A DNA stretch of 64,000 bases. Origin: Megamerina dolium. Its lineage: Eukaryota; Arthropoda; Insecta; Diptera; Megamerinidae. Below, one piece after another: positions 35,530 through 47,429 of this stretch (within the stretch, counting starts at the first letter, position 1; each line of letters starts with the position of its first letter). Made by a program: the position numbers and the translations under genes. The notes under the pieces are model-generated. The model had not been told where the DNA came from and ran no database searches. It saw nothing but the letters and a program-made list of their open reading frames with translations. The stretch is taken from assembly GCA_963854835.1 (NCBI GenBank), contig OY978526.1:46446140-46510139 (forward strand), written 5' to 3'.

Positions 35530-36820
35530 AAAAATCTCCTTACAGTCGGCTGGGGCCGACCAAACTATACCCTGCATATGTGGATTTATATATAAAAAGT
35601 TTACTCGAATATCCAACTTTTCTTTTATTTCCACTTTTCGAGAAACAATTTTTGCATTTACTACTAATTTACACCCGAAATATGGTTGACTTTGACGAAG
35701 TAAAAGGATTTTAAGATAATTCCGAGGCTTAGTATGGGAGCTGTATAAAAAGTGGGCGTGGCTTACCACTTTCTAGTAAATCCAATTAATTTTTCAATGT
35801 TAATCCACACCTTAAATTTGGTGTCCTAAGTTGAATAGTTTCTAAGTTATGGTGGTTAACATTTTTGTTTAATTTCCTCAACTTTGTATGGGAGCCCCAA
35901 TAAGAAGTGGGCGTGGTACGCTGATTTTTTGCCAGATTTTTGCCGACTACGATATTGATTTAAGTGTCAATTATGGTTATTCTAGACAGAAGATTGCCGA
36001 AGTTACAGCTGTTTCAATTTAAAATTTGTATGGGGGCTACGATAAACACTGGGCGTGGTGCGCCCATTTTCTGTGAGCCTAGTTGCTCGTACAATACTAA
36101 TCCACACCTTAAATCTCGTTATTCTACGCTGAATAGTTTGCAAGTTATAACCGGTAACATTTTTTTTTAATTTCCGCAACTTTGTATGGGAGACCAAAAA
36201 GGAGTGGGCGTGGCACATTGATTTTCTGCCATATTATTTCCGACTACCATGTTAATCTAAGTATCAATTATGGTTATTCTAGACAGAAGATTGTAGAAGT
36301 TACAGCAGTTTCAATTTAAAAGAAGTACAGACACTTTGTATGGGAGCTACGCTATAAAGTAGGCGTGGCTCATCCACTTTTGGTGAGGTTATATAGTAGT
36401 ATAATATAACTCTATGTGCAAAATATTGTTGTCCCAAGTGGTATATTGTGTGAGTTATAGCAAGTTAAAGATTTTGAAAATTTCGAGGTTAGTCGCTTTG
36501 AATGCTTGGTGTGGGCGTGGTTATTGACCGATCATGCCCAATATCAATCCCCTCCGTACCCTTGGATCATAGATTACTTATGCCAAATTTCATCGAAATA
36601 GCTCAATATTTACTCAAGTTATCGTGCGAACCAGCCAGGTGACAGACAGACGGACGGACGGACGGACGGACGGACGGACGGACATCGTTAAATCGAAAAT
36701 TTAATCGACGCTGATCACGAATATATATCCATGTCTATATCTCCGGAGATTCCTTCAAGTGGACACAAACATCTGACCGAAATGAATATACCATGCATAT
36801 TGCATTATGCAGGGTATAAA
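35530..36820 (-). repeat. 156-bp-monomer interspersed repeat, copy E
   Basis: Full-length reverse-orientation copy. A perfect hairpin GTCGGCTGGGGCCGAC (35545-35560) is followed by CTATACCCTGCATATG, monomers with AGTGGGCGTGGC, a CGGA microsatellite at 36650-36684, and terminal GCAGGGTATAAAA. Confidence 0.88.
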
Positions 36821-37386
36821 AACAAAACAACGATAACAAAATTTTGTTGCTTCAAATGTATATCAGTGAATGTTACGAAGCTGACTTTTTGACACATACA
36901 ATTTTTATTGTTTTTATCCTCTAATTAAAAAAAGTGAAATGTAATTGAAATGCAAGTTTTTTTTTTTTTTTCTTATAGGTAATTATAATTCTACCACGAC
37001 CAGTCAAATTACCCTTTTTTAGATTTTAATTTAAACAGATTTAAATTTATGCAAAGTTATTGCATCGCACTTTGAACGGTCACGGTGCAGATAGGTATAT
37101 GCGAAGTGTCGGTGTGATTAGCGTTAAAATTAAATATTACATATTTCCACTTAGAGAGTTACAAATCTAAGTTCCTAAAAATTCACACCTTATTTACTAT
37201 CATCACCAATCAATAATATCATCAGCGAATAACTTTTATTGTTTTTCTCTATCGATATAAATATTCTGAGGAAAGGTAATATAGATATGTACCTCATTGC
37301 TTGATAAATATGTACCTACGTATGTTTATCCTCCCTTTCAAATCATTATTCACACGTTTTTGTGAATAAGCTAAATTTACATATAT
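36821..37386. other. Unassigned AT-rich spacer
   Basis: No gene or element recognised between repeat copies E and F. Confidence 0.5.
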
Positions 37387-38245
37387 TTTTATACCCTGCA
37401 TCATGCAACATGCAAGGTATATTCATTTCAGTCAGATGTTTGTGTCCACTTGAAGGAATATCCGGACATATATATATAGATATATATTCGTGATCAGCGT
37501 CGCTTAAATTTTTGATTTAACGATGTCCGTCCGTCTGTCTGTCTGTCACCTGGCTGGTTCGCACGATAACTTGAAGAAGTATTGAGCTATTCTGACGAAA
37601 TTTGGCGTAAGCCACCTATGATCCAAGGGTACGGAGGGGATTGATATTGGGCATTATCGGTCAATAACCACGCCCACACGAAGCATTCAAAGCGACTAAC
37701 CTCGGAATTTTCAAAGTTTTTAACTTGCTATAACTCACTTAATATAACATCTGAACTAACAATATTTGGCAAGTGGAGCTATATTATATTGCTACATAAC
37801 TTTGAAATAGGCGAGCCATGCCTACTTTTTATAATAGCTCCCATGTCTGCACTTCTTTTAAATTAAAACAAATTGTTAATTGTAAATTTTTAACCGGCAT
37901 AACTTACAAACTATTCAGCGCAGAACAACCAGATTTAAGGTGTGAATTAGTATAGTAAGAGTAAATAGACTCACAGAAAATGGGGCAGCCACGCCCATTG
38001 GTTATAGTAGCATCCGTACAAAATGACTGAATTTCTTTTCAATTGAAACAGTAGTAACTTCGGCAATCTTCTGTCTAGAACAACCATAAATGACACTTGG
38101 ATTAATATCGTTGTCGGAAATAAAGTGGCATGAAACTACCATGCCACGCTCACTACTAAATGGGGCTACCACACAAAGTTGCGAAAATTATAAATAACTT
38201 CAACCGCTTTAACTTACTATTATAATTTTGTCGGCCCCAGCCATA
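37387..38245 (+). repeat. 156-bp-monomer interspersed repeat, copy F (shortened)
   Basis: Starts TTATACCCTGCATCATGC and has the GTCC/GTCT microsatellite and several monomers. It then passes directly into TTTGTCGGCCCCAGCC, losing the last monomers and half of the hairpin. Confidence 0.85.
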
Positions 38246-38309
38246 AAATAAAAATTAAAGCTCCTACTAGCAATAAAGAGACTTACTTCAACAGAAATCA
38301 TTGCTACAG

Positions 38310-39052
38310 TTTACAATTCAATACAATACTAGAAGTCGTTGATGCGGACAAAATGTTCTTGGATGTGTTTGCTGGCGAAAAGGTTCCCTTCACGACAGTC
38401 GAATCCTCAGGCGTTCAAGCTTATACGGAAGAGCATTAGATCACATGCATGAGACTTTTCCGTGTAATTAATTTTTCCTAGGAGATTCTGCATATCGCTC
38501 ATTTGCTGCAAGACCGGCATAAGTCAAAAAAATCGATTTTCCATAAAACGCGTTAGAAGTTTTCAACTGACTCCAACCGTACACGGAAAAAAATCTCTTC
38601 TCAAGCGGAGCATATAAGAGGTATTCATATGAATTTTTCACTCAACATGAAGTATGACGTTTTTTGATTTATGCCGGTCTTGCAGCAAATGAGCGATATG
38701 CTACAACGGAGTAGTTAGTAAGTCCATTTAGAGACAATGGATTTTTGACCCCTACTCAAAAGCAATTTAATTTTATTCATTCGTCAACAAGAATTGTGGT
38801 TGAAAATGAATTCGGTTTGTTAAAAACAAGATTCAGACGCTTGCTTCATTTTAATGAGAAAGTTGACTTAAAATCAATAACAAATAAAATTGTATTGAAC
38901 AAAATAACATTGAATCCGACATTTTGCACGAAGATGATACATTCGATTTCGAATGTAACACCAATTCACAATGGAACCAAAATTCAAATGAAAGTCGTCG
39001 TGACCGTATTCTCCGAGAACTTATTACTGTGAATGTTATCAATACAAATTAG
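38310..39052 (+). pseudogene. PIF/Harbinger DDE transposase (DDE_4-like), broken
   Basis: Pieces in order: CYSLQFNTILEVVDADKMFL and DVFAGEKV (first catalytic Asp), a frameshift, then HDSRILRRSSLYGRALDHMH (second Asp), FFLGDSAY, a 202-bp MITE, SPFRDNGFLTPTQKQFN, and STRIVVENEFGLLKTRFRRL (catalytic Glu in VVEN). The normal Trp after GDSAY-ATTE is a TAG stop at 38713-38715. After KIVLNK a frameshift leads to DTFDFECNTNSQWNQNSNES and RRDRILRELITVNVINTN, ending TAG at about 39050. The N-terminal third is missing. The motif spacing fits the nuclease domain of Harbinger transposases. Confidence 0.78.
38495..38696. mobile_element. 202-bp MITE with TA target-site duplication
   Basis: Inverted ends of ~37 bp beginning TCGCTCATTTGCTGCAAGAC (one mismatch) are flanked by TA at 38493-38494 and 38697-38698. 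Excising it restores GGA-GAT-TCT-GCA-TAT-GCT, the uninterrupted GDSAYA codons of the Harbinger transposase. No coding capacity. TA duplication suggests mobilisation by a Tc1/mariner-type enzyme. Confidence 0.88.
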
Positions 39053-39410
39053 AAATGCGCATAAATAAATTAGTTTTTCCTATATCACATTTTAATTAAT
39101 TTTAGGTCAATCTTATACCAAATATCTACATAGTACATAAATGTTTGATCTTTTGAAAATACATAATTTTTATTATTTTTTAATTTTTATTATTCAGGTT
39201 TATATTAATATACATTGGATATATGTATGTATATGGTTGAAGGAACAATTCAGTATTCATTCAGTTAGTTCATTAAATTTAAAAATATAATACATTCATT
39301 AATTTAAGAAATATAGTTAATTAGTTAGAACTTAATAACTTAACTTAATAGAGAAAATTTATTATAAACTCAATAGATTAAAAAAAAACGGAAAATTAAA
39401 ACAAATTATT

Positions 39411-40163
39411 TTTTGGAATTTAAAAATTCTTTCAACAAAGCGATTTTCTTCTCATGTCGCTTTTGCTTTAGAGCCTGAACCTCTACCATCTTCTGGAGCT
39501 GGCGTGCAGCAATATCTTTCTGGCTTCAATTTTTAAAGCCGTGATATTCTCTTTTTTTGAAAACGTTTGCGCTTTTTATTTAGCTGAATTTCAACGTCTG
39601 AATCGTATTTTGTTCAGACTCGGTCGTGATAGTTTTTAATAGTTTTTTTAAGCCCGAAGAGATTCACGCAATGTGAATTTGCCATTATTGCACTCTTCCC
39701 GAAAATTTCGCCCATTAGATCAGCATATGGAGCAAAGCACGGTGCAACCCCTGTCCGGCTGTTTATGTCGACGCTCTGCTTATATGCCCGTATCAAGTTT
39801 TTCAATTTGTTTGAAAGCATTTCAACCGAAGTAGGCTGAGACTGTAACAAAAAGACCATTAAAGTAATTAGAGTAAAGCAACAAAAAGCAATGACTGACA
39901 ACTAAGAAAAAATCGTACTTACAAGAACACTTTGGCTTTCCAAATCCAGCAGAACATTCTGTATGGCGCTTTTCTTTTTTCGCACGTTCCAAAATTCTTC
40001 CTTTTTTACAAAGTACGTATTAAGAAAAGCTCTGGTTTCTTGCCTGGTCTAAGATCTTCTCTTGCTACAATATAAATGACAATTAATTTTACATTCTGAA
40101 GCATTTCCGTACATTTTTACTAAAAATTACCTCTTCGTTGAGGAATTTTGGCCGTTTTCCATT
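39411..40163 (-). pseudogene. Harbinger Myb/SANT-like DNA-binding protein, spliced
   Basis: Second Harbinger protein, normally needed to bring the transposase to the element ends. Exon 1 starts MENGQNSSTKR at 40163, with donor GTAATTTT. Exon 2 reads TRQETRAFLNTYFVKKEEFW and AIQNVLLDLESQSVL, then donor GTAAGT (about 39922). Exon 3 follows TTTTTGTTACAG with SQPTSVEMLSNKLKNLIRAY and YADLMGEIFGKSA, which are SANT-like helices. A C-terminal basic coil reads KDIAARQLQKMVEVQALKQK and ends LLKEFLNSKK. The conserved Trp before TRQETRAF is a TAG codon, and the third exon has stops near 39635 and further on, so the gene is dead. Splice sites are inferred by eye. Confidence 0.65.
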
Positions 40164-40269
40164 GTTTTTAGGTACTCCTCAATCAAAAATCACAAACACG
40201 TATAACGGATTTTTATCATAAATCTTCCGTTTCCGTTTTATTTACTTTTTCTCCTTGATATAAATTTAA

Positions 40270-40922
40270 CCAGTACTGCCAAGAAACACTGCTGTGTATT
40301 TTATTCGTACTGTACACTATGCAGGTCACAAATAAATCCGTCTTTCTTTCTGGGTTTATTTCCTTGTTGTTGTTTTGTATGAAATACTGCTATGCAGATC
40401 AATATCACGTACCATTGGAAAGTGGCTAATATAAGATACCATGTTTGAGTGAAGATTTGAGCAGTTTTGATAAAGGAACAGATAACTGAGTACCTCAATA
40501 AAAGTATGATTTCTAAACTAATTTTGAGAAACGTTCCTTCATTTACTTATTCAAAGAAGCGTTTTTGAGGTATCTGCGAAAAAAATGTTATTTTGCACTC
40601 TTTTCAATTACTGGAAAAAATCTTGAAAAGAGTTTATCCATATATTATGTGTACTTCTAACCGAAGAAGTTTTCGCCAATCACTTCAGCCACCGCTTGAT
40701 TTGAAATAGAATTTGTATTAGATCATCTGTGATAATTTGGCGAAAAACTGTTGTTATGGAGTCTGTTTATTTTTAGACATTGAATTTGTATTCTGGTTAA
40801 CACAAATTTCATAATTTACACCTTTATTGAAATTAATTAAATTTTTGTCGCCATATTTCTTAATTTTCCTGATTTCTTATAGCGCCCTCTCTTTCGAGCA
40901 AATTGAATGCATCTCTTAAATA
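40270..40922. other. Unassigned AT-rich DNA
   Basis: No gene or element recognised. Confidence 0.5.
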
Positions 40923-40924
40923 TA

Positions 40925-42210
40925 AAGGGTTATCCATTTTGCGGTTTCAAAAGTAAATGTAAATAAAACACATATAAAATATTTTTTATCATGATATTTC
41001 TTTTTTATTATAAAGTTTGAACGTTGACATTATGTGTGAAATACTACATCATTTAAATGACCACCACGCGAATTGTTGCCAGCATCGATTCTTTTGAGGT
41101 AATTTTCGACCACTTTTTGACACATATTGGGCGGTATCTCAGCCATAACGTGACGAATGTTGGTTTTTAGGTGTTCAAGAGTTAAAGGTTTATCTGCATA
41201 AACACGGTCTTTCGCGTAGCCCCACAAAAAAAAGTCAAGCGGTGTCAAATCGCATGATCTTGGTGGCCACTTGATATCGCCACGACGAGAAATTACGCGG
41301 CCAGAAAATTTCTCTTGCAATAAAGCCATATTCGATCGAGTTGTGTGGCATGTGGCACCGTCTTGTTGAAACCACATATTCTCTAAGTCGTATTCTTCAA
41401 TAGCAGGCAAAAAAAAAGTCGGTTATCATTGACGGTGACAGTCGTTCCATCGTCGTTTTCGAAGAAGTAAGGTCCAGTCACACCTCCGGACCAAAGAGCG
41501 CACCAAGCAGTGACTTTTTTTGGATGTAGTGACCTCTCTTCAATTACCTGAAGATTCTCAGAACCCCAAATACGACAATTTTGTTTGTTAACATACCCAC
41601 CGAGTGAGAAATGTGCTTCGTCGCTGAAGAAAATTTTGTTCGAAAAATCGCCGTCCACCGCCTGTTGTTCAAGCACCCATTCGACGTATCTACGACGTTG
41701 TGAATGGTCAGCTGGCTTCAGTTGTTGTGTGAGCTGGATTTTATATGGATGTAGGTGTAGATCCAAATGCAAAATACGCCATAATGTGAAGTTAGACAGT
41801 CCTAATTCCTGAGAACGACGAGGAATCGACACATTCGGGTCTTCGGCAACACTTTCACTTACAGCAGCGATATTTTCGGTGGTACGAGAGAAACGATGAT
41901 GCACAGGCCTTACAATATCTGTAACCGATCCAGTCTCTTCATATTTCTTCACAATTTTGCCAATTGCTTGCGTAGTTGGACGAGTATGTAAACCATAATC
42001 TCCTCTTAAAGCACGATATGTGGCTGTGGCAGAATCACCATTTTTGTAGTAGGTTTTTACAATTTTAATGCGTTGTGCGATAGTTAAGCGATCCATTTTG
42101 GCAAATGTCAGACTTTGAACTGAAAAAGAAAGAAATTGTTTTAACAACTCAGTTTGACAGATGTCGAATTCAAGCCCTATACTTTTGAAACCGCGAAATG
42201 GATAACCCTT
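40925..42210 (-). mobile_element. Mariner-superfamily transposon, copy 3
   Basis: 1286 bp with terminal repeats AAGGGTTATCCATTTTGCGG and its inverted partner, flanked by TA at 40923-40924 and 42211-42212. Same family and orientation as 20470-21774. Confidence 0.94.
41030..42096 (-). pseudogene. Mariner-superfamily transposase with 20-bp deletion
   Basis: Begins MDRLTIAQ at 42096 and follows the intact transposase through KIFFSDEAHFSLGG and GGVTGPYFFENDDGTT. A 20-bp deletion near 41429, in the NSERYGHMI codons, shifts the frame. The C-terminal half (PAIEEYDLENMWFQQDGATC, then CDLTPLDFFLWGY) continues in another frame at 41030-41410. All three aspartates are encoded but not in one frame. The lesion differs from those in the copy at 34164, so the two copies decayed independently. 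Confidence 0.92.
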
Positions 42211-42319
42211 TATAATACGAGTATTATAATATATAATTACTTAAGCTAAGTTTAAATTTATATATATTAAATTTTCTGCAATGTAGTGCAGTTTACATTG
42301 TTCAGATTCTAGCGAAATT

Positions 42320-43248
42320 TCATAACCTGCATAACGAAATATTCATTTCAGTCAGATGTTTGTAACCAGTTGAAGGAATCTCCGGAGATATAGAAAATTA
42401 TATATATTCGTGATCAGCGTCGCTTAAATTTTCGATTTAACGATGTCCGATTTTAACGAAATTTGGCATAAGTAAGGATTGATATTGGGCCTGATCGGTA
42501 AATAGCCACGCCCACACCAAACATTCAAAGCGACTAACCTCGGAATTTTCAAAATTTTTAGCTTGCTATAACTCACTTAATATATCATCTGGGATAACAA
42601 TATTTGGAAGATAGAGTTACATTATACTACTACATAACCTCGCCAAAAGTGGGTGAGTCACGCCTACTGTTTACAGTAGCCCCCATACAAAATGACTGAA
42701 TTTCTTTTAAATTGAAACAGCTGTAACTTCGGCAATCTTCTGTCTAGAACAACCATACTTTACACTCAGGTTAATATCGTAGTCGGAAATAATGTGGCAT
42801 GAGACCAGATTGCCAAGCCCACTTCTTAATGGCGCTACCATACAAAGTTGCGAAAATTAAAAAAAATTTAAACCGCTATAACTTACGAACCATTCAGCAT
42901 AGAACAACCAAATTTAAGGTGTGGATTAATATTGCAAAAGTAATTAAATTTACAGGAAAGAGGAAAGCAGCACCTACTTTTTATAGAGCTCCCATACTAT
43001 CTTAAAAACCTCCTTTAAATTATCCCTTTTAGAACCCTCATAACATACAAAGTACTTCGTCAAAGTCAACCATATTTTGGATGTAGATTAGTATTATGCA
43101 GAAAACTGGCGAGCCACGCCCACTTCTTAATGTAGCTCCTATACAAAATAGTGGAAATAAAAGAAAAAGATGGAATGTAAACCAATTTTTTGTATATGTA
43201 TCTCCATATGCAGGGTATAATTTGGTCGGCCCCAGCCGACTGTAAGGT
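42320..43248 (+). repeat. 156-bp-monomer interspersed repeat, copy G
   Basis: Starts CATAACCTGCATAACG, lacks the GTCC microsatellite through an internal deletion, has monomers with CCACGCCCACACC and CCACGCCCAC, and ends TGCAGGGTATAATTTG plus the perfect hairpin GTCGGCCCCAGCCGAC (43225-43240). Confidence 0.87.
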
Positions 43249-44930
43249 CATTTTTTTTTAGACTTTACGCTTGGAGGTTGTCAAAAGTCGAAAAAGGGGA
43301 GTACATGAAATTGGGTGAGGTGAGTGTTGTTAATTAGTTAATGTACATAATGTTATTTGTGTGTGTGTGTGTGTCTGTAGTGTGAATTTGATTTGCATTG
43401 CATTGTCAATATGAAATAGAATTTTTTATCGTTGATGTTTAACAGTATATAAACAATTGATATATTTTTTATGTAATTTATGTAATTTGTAAAAATGGAA
43501 GAACATTATATTTTTTTATAATGTTTGTATACTTAATGTGTGTCTGATAGTTCGTTCGTGTTAGTTTCGCCTACTTAAATAAATACAAATTAAAAAAAAT
43601 TTATATAGATGTTAGGAATATTGTATTTTCTCTCTTTATTTTATTTATTTTTATTTACAACGTTATGTCAAATTTGACAATTCATCCTAATTAATATAGT
43701 TTTTCTTTCACACAATCTATTGCTTTCCTCTTTACAATTAGCAACACTTTGCGCTTCTTAATACATTAAGAAACTGAAAAGAAAAGTATTTTACGGTCTT
43801 AAGGAAGCTTTGAAATGAAACACTTTTCGCGAAGTTGATGTGAGATAAAAAAAGTTCGTATACAAGTTCCTTTTGTACGCAAAAAAATACTATAGCAATA
43901 ACCACTTAGATAATTTTTGAAGTAAATTGCATGTGTTTGTAATTTACATTGAAAGTATCAATTAGGTATATTGGTAATAACGATCTACTTACTTAAAAGA
44001 TCTTAATTACTTTTGTTTCAGTTTTAAGCTTGCTTTCACTCCTTACGATTTAAAGACAATAAGCACTAAAGAAAAGCAACCAACTTCAATACCAATTAAA
44101 CTGCCATAGTCATAAATCGCATGTAACGTTTTTATTACTTGAAGCCTGCGTGCTGATGCATACTGCGACCATAACATTGAATGAAGTCGATGATAGTATC
44201 ATCCATGTTATATCAACAGACACTAACATACTTGCACAGCAGTCCATTAGATCCTTCTTGCTATGAAAATATTACACACAATGTTGCACGCGTAGTATAG
44301 TATCAAGTATGTTATGTGTGTTGTGTTCAATCACGCGATGTAAAATAAAACAAAACGAAGTGAAAAACGAAACGGAAATTGCTCACATTACATACTTGCA
44401 ACTGCGAATGATTTTTGTAAAAGGAAAATGCAAAAAAAGTGACGTGTGGTAAATTGCTCAATTAAAGTTTATTGCAAATTGCAAACCATCTATATCCAAT
44501 AGTTGCCTTTAGTCAATCGTATAGTTATGTGGTTTTGGTTTTTTCTATATTAATTCTGAAAAAGCACACTCACGCACACAAAGAAGAAATTCAAGATCAG
44601 ATGAGTGCATATTTATTAAGACAACAATCACAACATAATCAATTGCCGTACTTTGTATCTATTTTGTTTATTTTCATCAGTGGCCTGTAACTGCAGAACA
44701 TCTCGTTAAGAGAGCAGTTCAGTATTCATTTTATATGGATGTAATGGCACAGGACCATACCAGATAACGAGACCGCAGACTAGCTAACAAGGAAGGGTAT
44801 GCCGTTGCAAACTTTTTCGATGAGGAGAATATTTCAACGGCAAAGTGCTAAATTCTCCTAGCCTTGGACGCCAGCTGAGAGTTGGAACACACGACTAATT
44901 TTACCAGTACTGGATACAAAATGGAGAAAA
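43249..44930. other. Unassigned AT-rich DNA with (GT)n
   Basis: A short GT run lies at about 43358-43374. No gene recognised. Confidence 0.5.
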
Positions 44931-44934
44931 AGCC

Positions 44935-45135
44935 TACTAATGGTCAACACAGACGCCGTTGTTGCTGGTACGAATTATTGCGGCGCATTACCTAATAAGG
45001 AGGCATGCAATGAGGCTAGGCATCATAGCACCTAACTACTGCCGGAGTTGCAGCGATGAGGAGAAGCAGAGTCCATAACACATCCCTGGCAGAATGATTC
45101 ATCTATGCAGTCACTTTATCCTTGACCTCACCGCG
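44935..45135 (+). pseudogene. R1/LOA-type polyprotein C-terminus, decayed
   Basis: The plus strand reads RRHAMRLGIIAPNYCRSCSD and EEK, resembling the linker and CxxC motif at the C-terminus of R1/LOA-type non-LTR proteins (compare CRLCMEEAE in the element at 9724-13480). The histidine and last cysteine are not clear in the same frame. Short relic. Confidence 0.45.
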
Positions 45136-45279
45136 CCTGAAGTTCTGGTTGGATTTCAATGCAAATGCATTAACGCACCTGCGGCATCACAAGGAGGCTC
45201 ACTTGGCCTAAGTGTATTCCTTCTTGCGGCATTCTCTTGTTAACTGAACAGCTAATATTTCCACCCTTATTTAGTACAT

Positions 45280-45430
45280 TATTATCATGTTTTTCAGCGC
45301 GTATGACCCCCCTTTTGCCTACTTTCGGTATAAAAGCTATCCGTGCCTTCGTTCAACTTTCAGGTATTAAGTTCCAGACTTGTCCTGAAAATTTTAATTA
45401 GGATCGGTGCCATACATTTACGCCTTGTTC
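45280..45430 (-). pseudogene. Non-LTR RT fragment, decayed
   Basis: The minus strand reads LKFSGQVWNLIPES then TKARIAFIPKVGKRGVIRAE. The second piece resembles RT motif 1 of R1/LOA-type elements (VVFLPKPGKRDY in the copy at 9665). It adjoins the Jockey relic's C-terminus but belongs to a different element type. Confidence 0.45.
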
Positions 45431-46602
45431 AAGCAGATCATGGTTGTGTACTATTTTGAGCCATGACGCAAGCTGTAGCGGTGTTTTCCTTTTTCATAAA
45501 TCCCTAAGGGGATTTTTAGGTCTTTCTGAATTTGGGCGTTCGTTACGTACCAAGAAGCGTTAACTAGAATTCACAGATTTTTGGACTGAAATCTTCAGTC
45601 TAATCTTCTATGTTGGAGTTGGATGCAGTTCCCCACAGTTAAATACCGTAAGTCCACACCGGTTTGAGCATTGCTTTATATAGGATGATTGTTGTTTTTC
45701 ATGGAGAGGGGAGATTGACGATTCAACAGCCAATACATGTTGCGGAATTGTATACCAAGAGCTTTCCTTTTAGAAAAAATGTGTGCTCCCCACGATAGTC
45801 CTTTTTCCAGGTGAATGCCCAAGTACTTAGCATTTTCGGATTGGGGAACTGAAATATTGTTCAATTTGTACTAAATGTTATGTGGGTTGATTTCGTCTCG
45901 TTAACTTTCAGTCGCCAATTCTTTAATCAAGTAGAAATTCGATGGAGACCGATTTGGAACTTGAATGATACTACTATGGGACTCGTTCCAGTCATGATAA
46001 TGGCAGTGTCATATGCAAAAGTTCCTGTGAGAACGTCATCAGTTGTAGGTAAATCGGAAATAAAAAGCAGGTAAAGAATTGGACCTTACACACTGCCTAT
46101 GGAACTCCGGCTTGGATTCAGTGAAAGGAGGACATTTCATTGTCGTAATTCACGTAGAACAGCTTTTATAAAGATATACTTTTATAAGCAAATAAGCGTT
46201 CAGAGGCAACATCTTTTTTGCTTTGAATAATAGGTCTTGATCCAAAAAGGCTGCTGAGCAGAATTCTTTTCTATCGAGCACTGTTTTTAATTTTTTCAAC
46301 CAGCCTGTGGACTTGCTTAATTGTGGAATGCTTTTTTTAAAGCCAAATTGGTGTGTTGGAATTAATTTTCTGTGCTCAGTTATTATCATTAGACGTTGCA
46401 GGAATAAAATTTCGAATACTTTCGACATGATTGGGTGGAGACTGATAGGTCGGTAAGCCTTTACTTCTTCGCCTGGTTTCTCTGGTTTGAGAACCATCTT
46501 GATCTCAGCGACCTTCCACTGGGCCCTGAAGATATTTTTCATTAAACAAGCATTGAACAGGTGAGTTATGAAGTACAAAGCGTCATAAGGAAGTTTTTTC
46601 AG

Positions 46603-46750
46603 TATATGTACCTTTGTTTGTAAGATTCCGGAGCTGAGGTGGAATCCCAGGCTGCTTCATGCATACATTTATTTAAATATTCAGTTAATTTAAGTGGCAG
46701 TTTCGTGCAGAGGGTCGACGACAAAATGGTTTTAAAAAGTGTCCAATTTG
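46603..46750. repeat. 148-bp duplication within Jockey relic, copy 1
   Basis: Starts TATATGTACCTTTGTTTGTA; differs from 47149-47296 at about three positions, in the same orientation. This is the misplaced copy: it interrupts the segment between KAPGYDQY and KKLPYDAL. Confidence 0.92.
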
Positions 46751-47148
46751 AAATACTGATCATACCCTGGGGCTTTGTGCTTATGATGCGGTTCCTTTAA
46801 AAAGGAAGAGACGATAGATTCTTGATGATGTGTGGAGAGAAAACGTTTTTAGATGATCGACAAAGAACTCTGATTTTTCCATAGGAGTTATTAGGAAGTG
46901 GTGATCGATAAGTGATCATATTGTTGACTATTTTACTAACCTTGCACAAGGAGTAATAAGAGAGATTAGTTGGTACCAAGCCTTGCAAGAAGTGTTGCGT
47001 TTCATGTTCTTTCTGTTGTTGAATTAGATTTTTTAGTTCTTTGGTCAGTTTATTCAAGTGTCGCTTATCATCACGAGACATAGTACGTTGCCATATTTTT
47101 CTTGCTTGACGCTTAATATTGATATAATTTCTTATATGCTTATTCTAA

Positions 47149-47296
47149 TATATGTACCTTTGTTTGTAAGATTCCGGAGCTGAGGTGGATTCCCAGGCTG
47201 CGTCATGTATACATTTATTTAAATATTCAGTTAATTTAAGTGGCAGTTTCGTGCAGAGGGTCGACGACAAAATGGTTTTAAAAAGTGTCCAATTTG
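47149..47296. repeat. 148-bp duplication within Jockey relic, copy 2
   Basis: Partner of 46603-46750, offset 546 bp. It lies at the position expected in the Jockey protein, so it is the original. Confidence 0.92.
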
Positions 47297-47429
47297 TGCA
47301 AATTGGAGTTGAAACTTGGAGCTTTTTGTTTATGATAATGATCACAGGCGAATTATCTTAGCTCAGCTGAATTTTGTGACAGTCCATTTGCATTCCATAT
47401 GACAAGACTTATGGACATGAAATTGTCTT

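Larger units (their letters stand above)
38300..40170. mobile_element. PIF/Harbinger relic with two convergent genes
   Basis: Left to right: a decayed DDE transposase gene on the plus strand (38310-39052) and a Myb/SANT-like DNA-binding protein gene on the minus strand (39411-40163). This two-gene arrangement is the hallmark of PIF/Harbinger transposons. The terminal repeats were not found. A 202-bp MITE sits inside the transposase. Confidence 0.75.
45440..47412 (-). pseudogene. Jockey-type non-LTR retrotransposon relic, rearranged
   Basis: In element order on the minus strand: LVIWNANGLSQNSAELR, the start of the endonuclease, at about 47410-47358. The rest of the endonuclease is deleted, passing to LQVSTPICTNWTLFKTILSS and KLPLKLTEYLNKCIHDAAWE. 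NIKRQARKIWQ and DDKRHLNKLTKELKNLIQQQ follow, then KAPGYDQY, a duplicated segment, and KKLPYDALYFITHLFNACL. RT motifs follow (IKMVLKPEKPGEEVKAYRPI, HQFGFKKSI) up to SAAFLD. The YADD region is lost, and NAKYLGIHLEKGLSWGAHI resumes at about 45830. The C-terminus LYKAMLKPVWTYGI and LVNASWYVTNAQIQKDLKIP runs to about 45480. Many stops; no function. Confidence 0.8.

Noticed and set aside
36650..36684. Tandem CGGA run as a CRISPR-like or regulatory array
   Set aside because: Internal microsatellite shared by copies of the 156-bp repeat (also near 350, 7574 and 37525).
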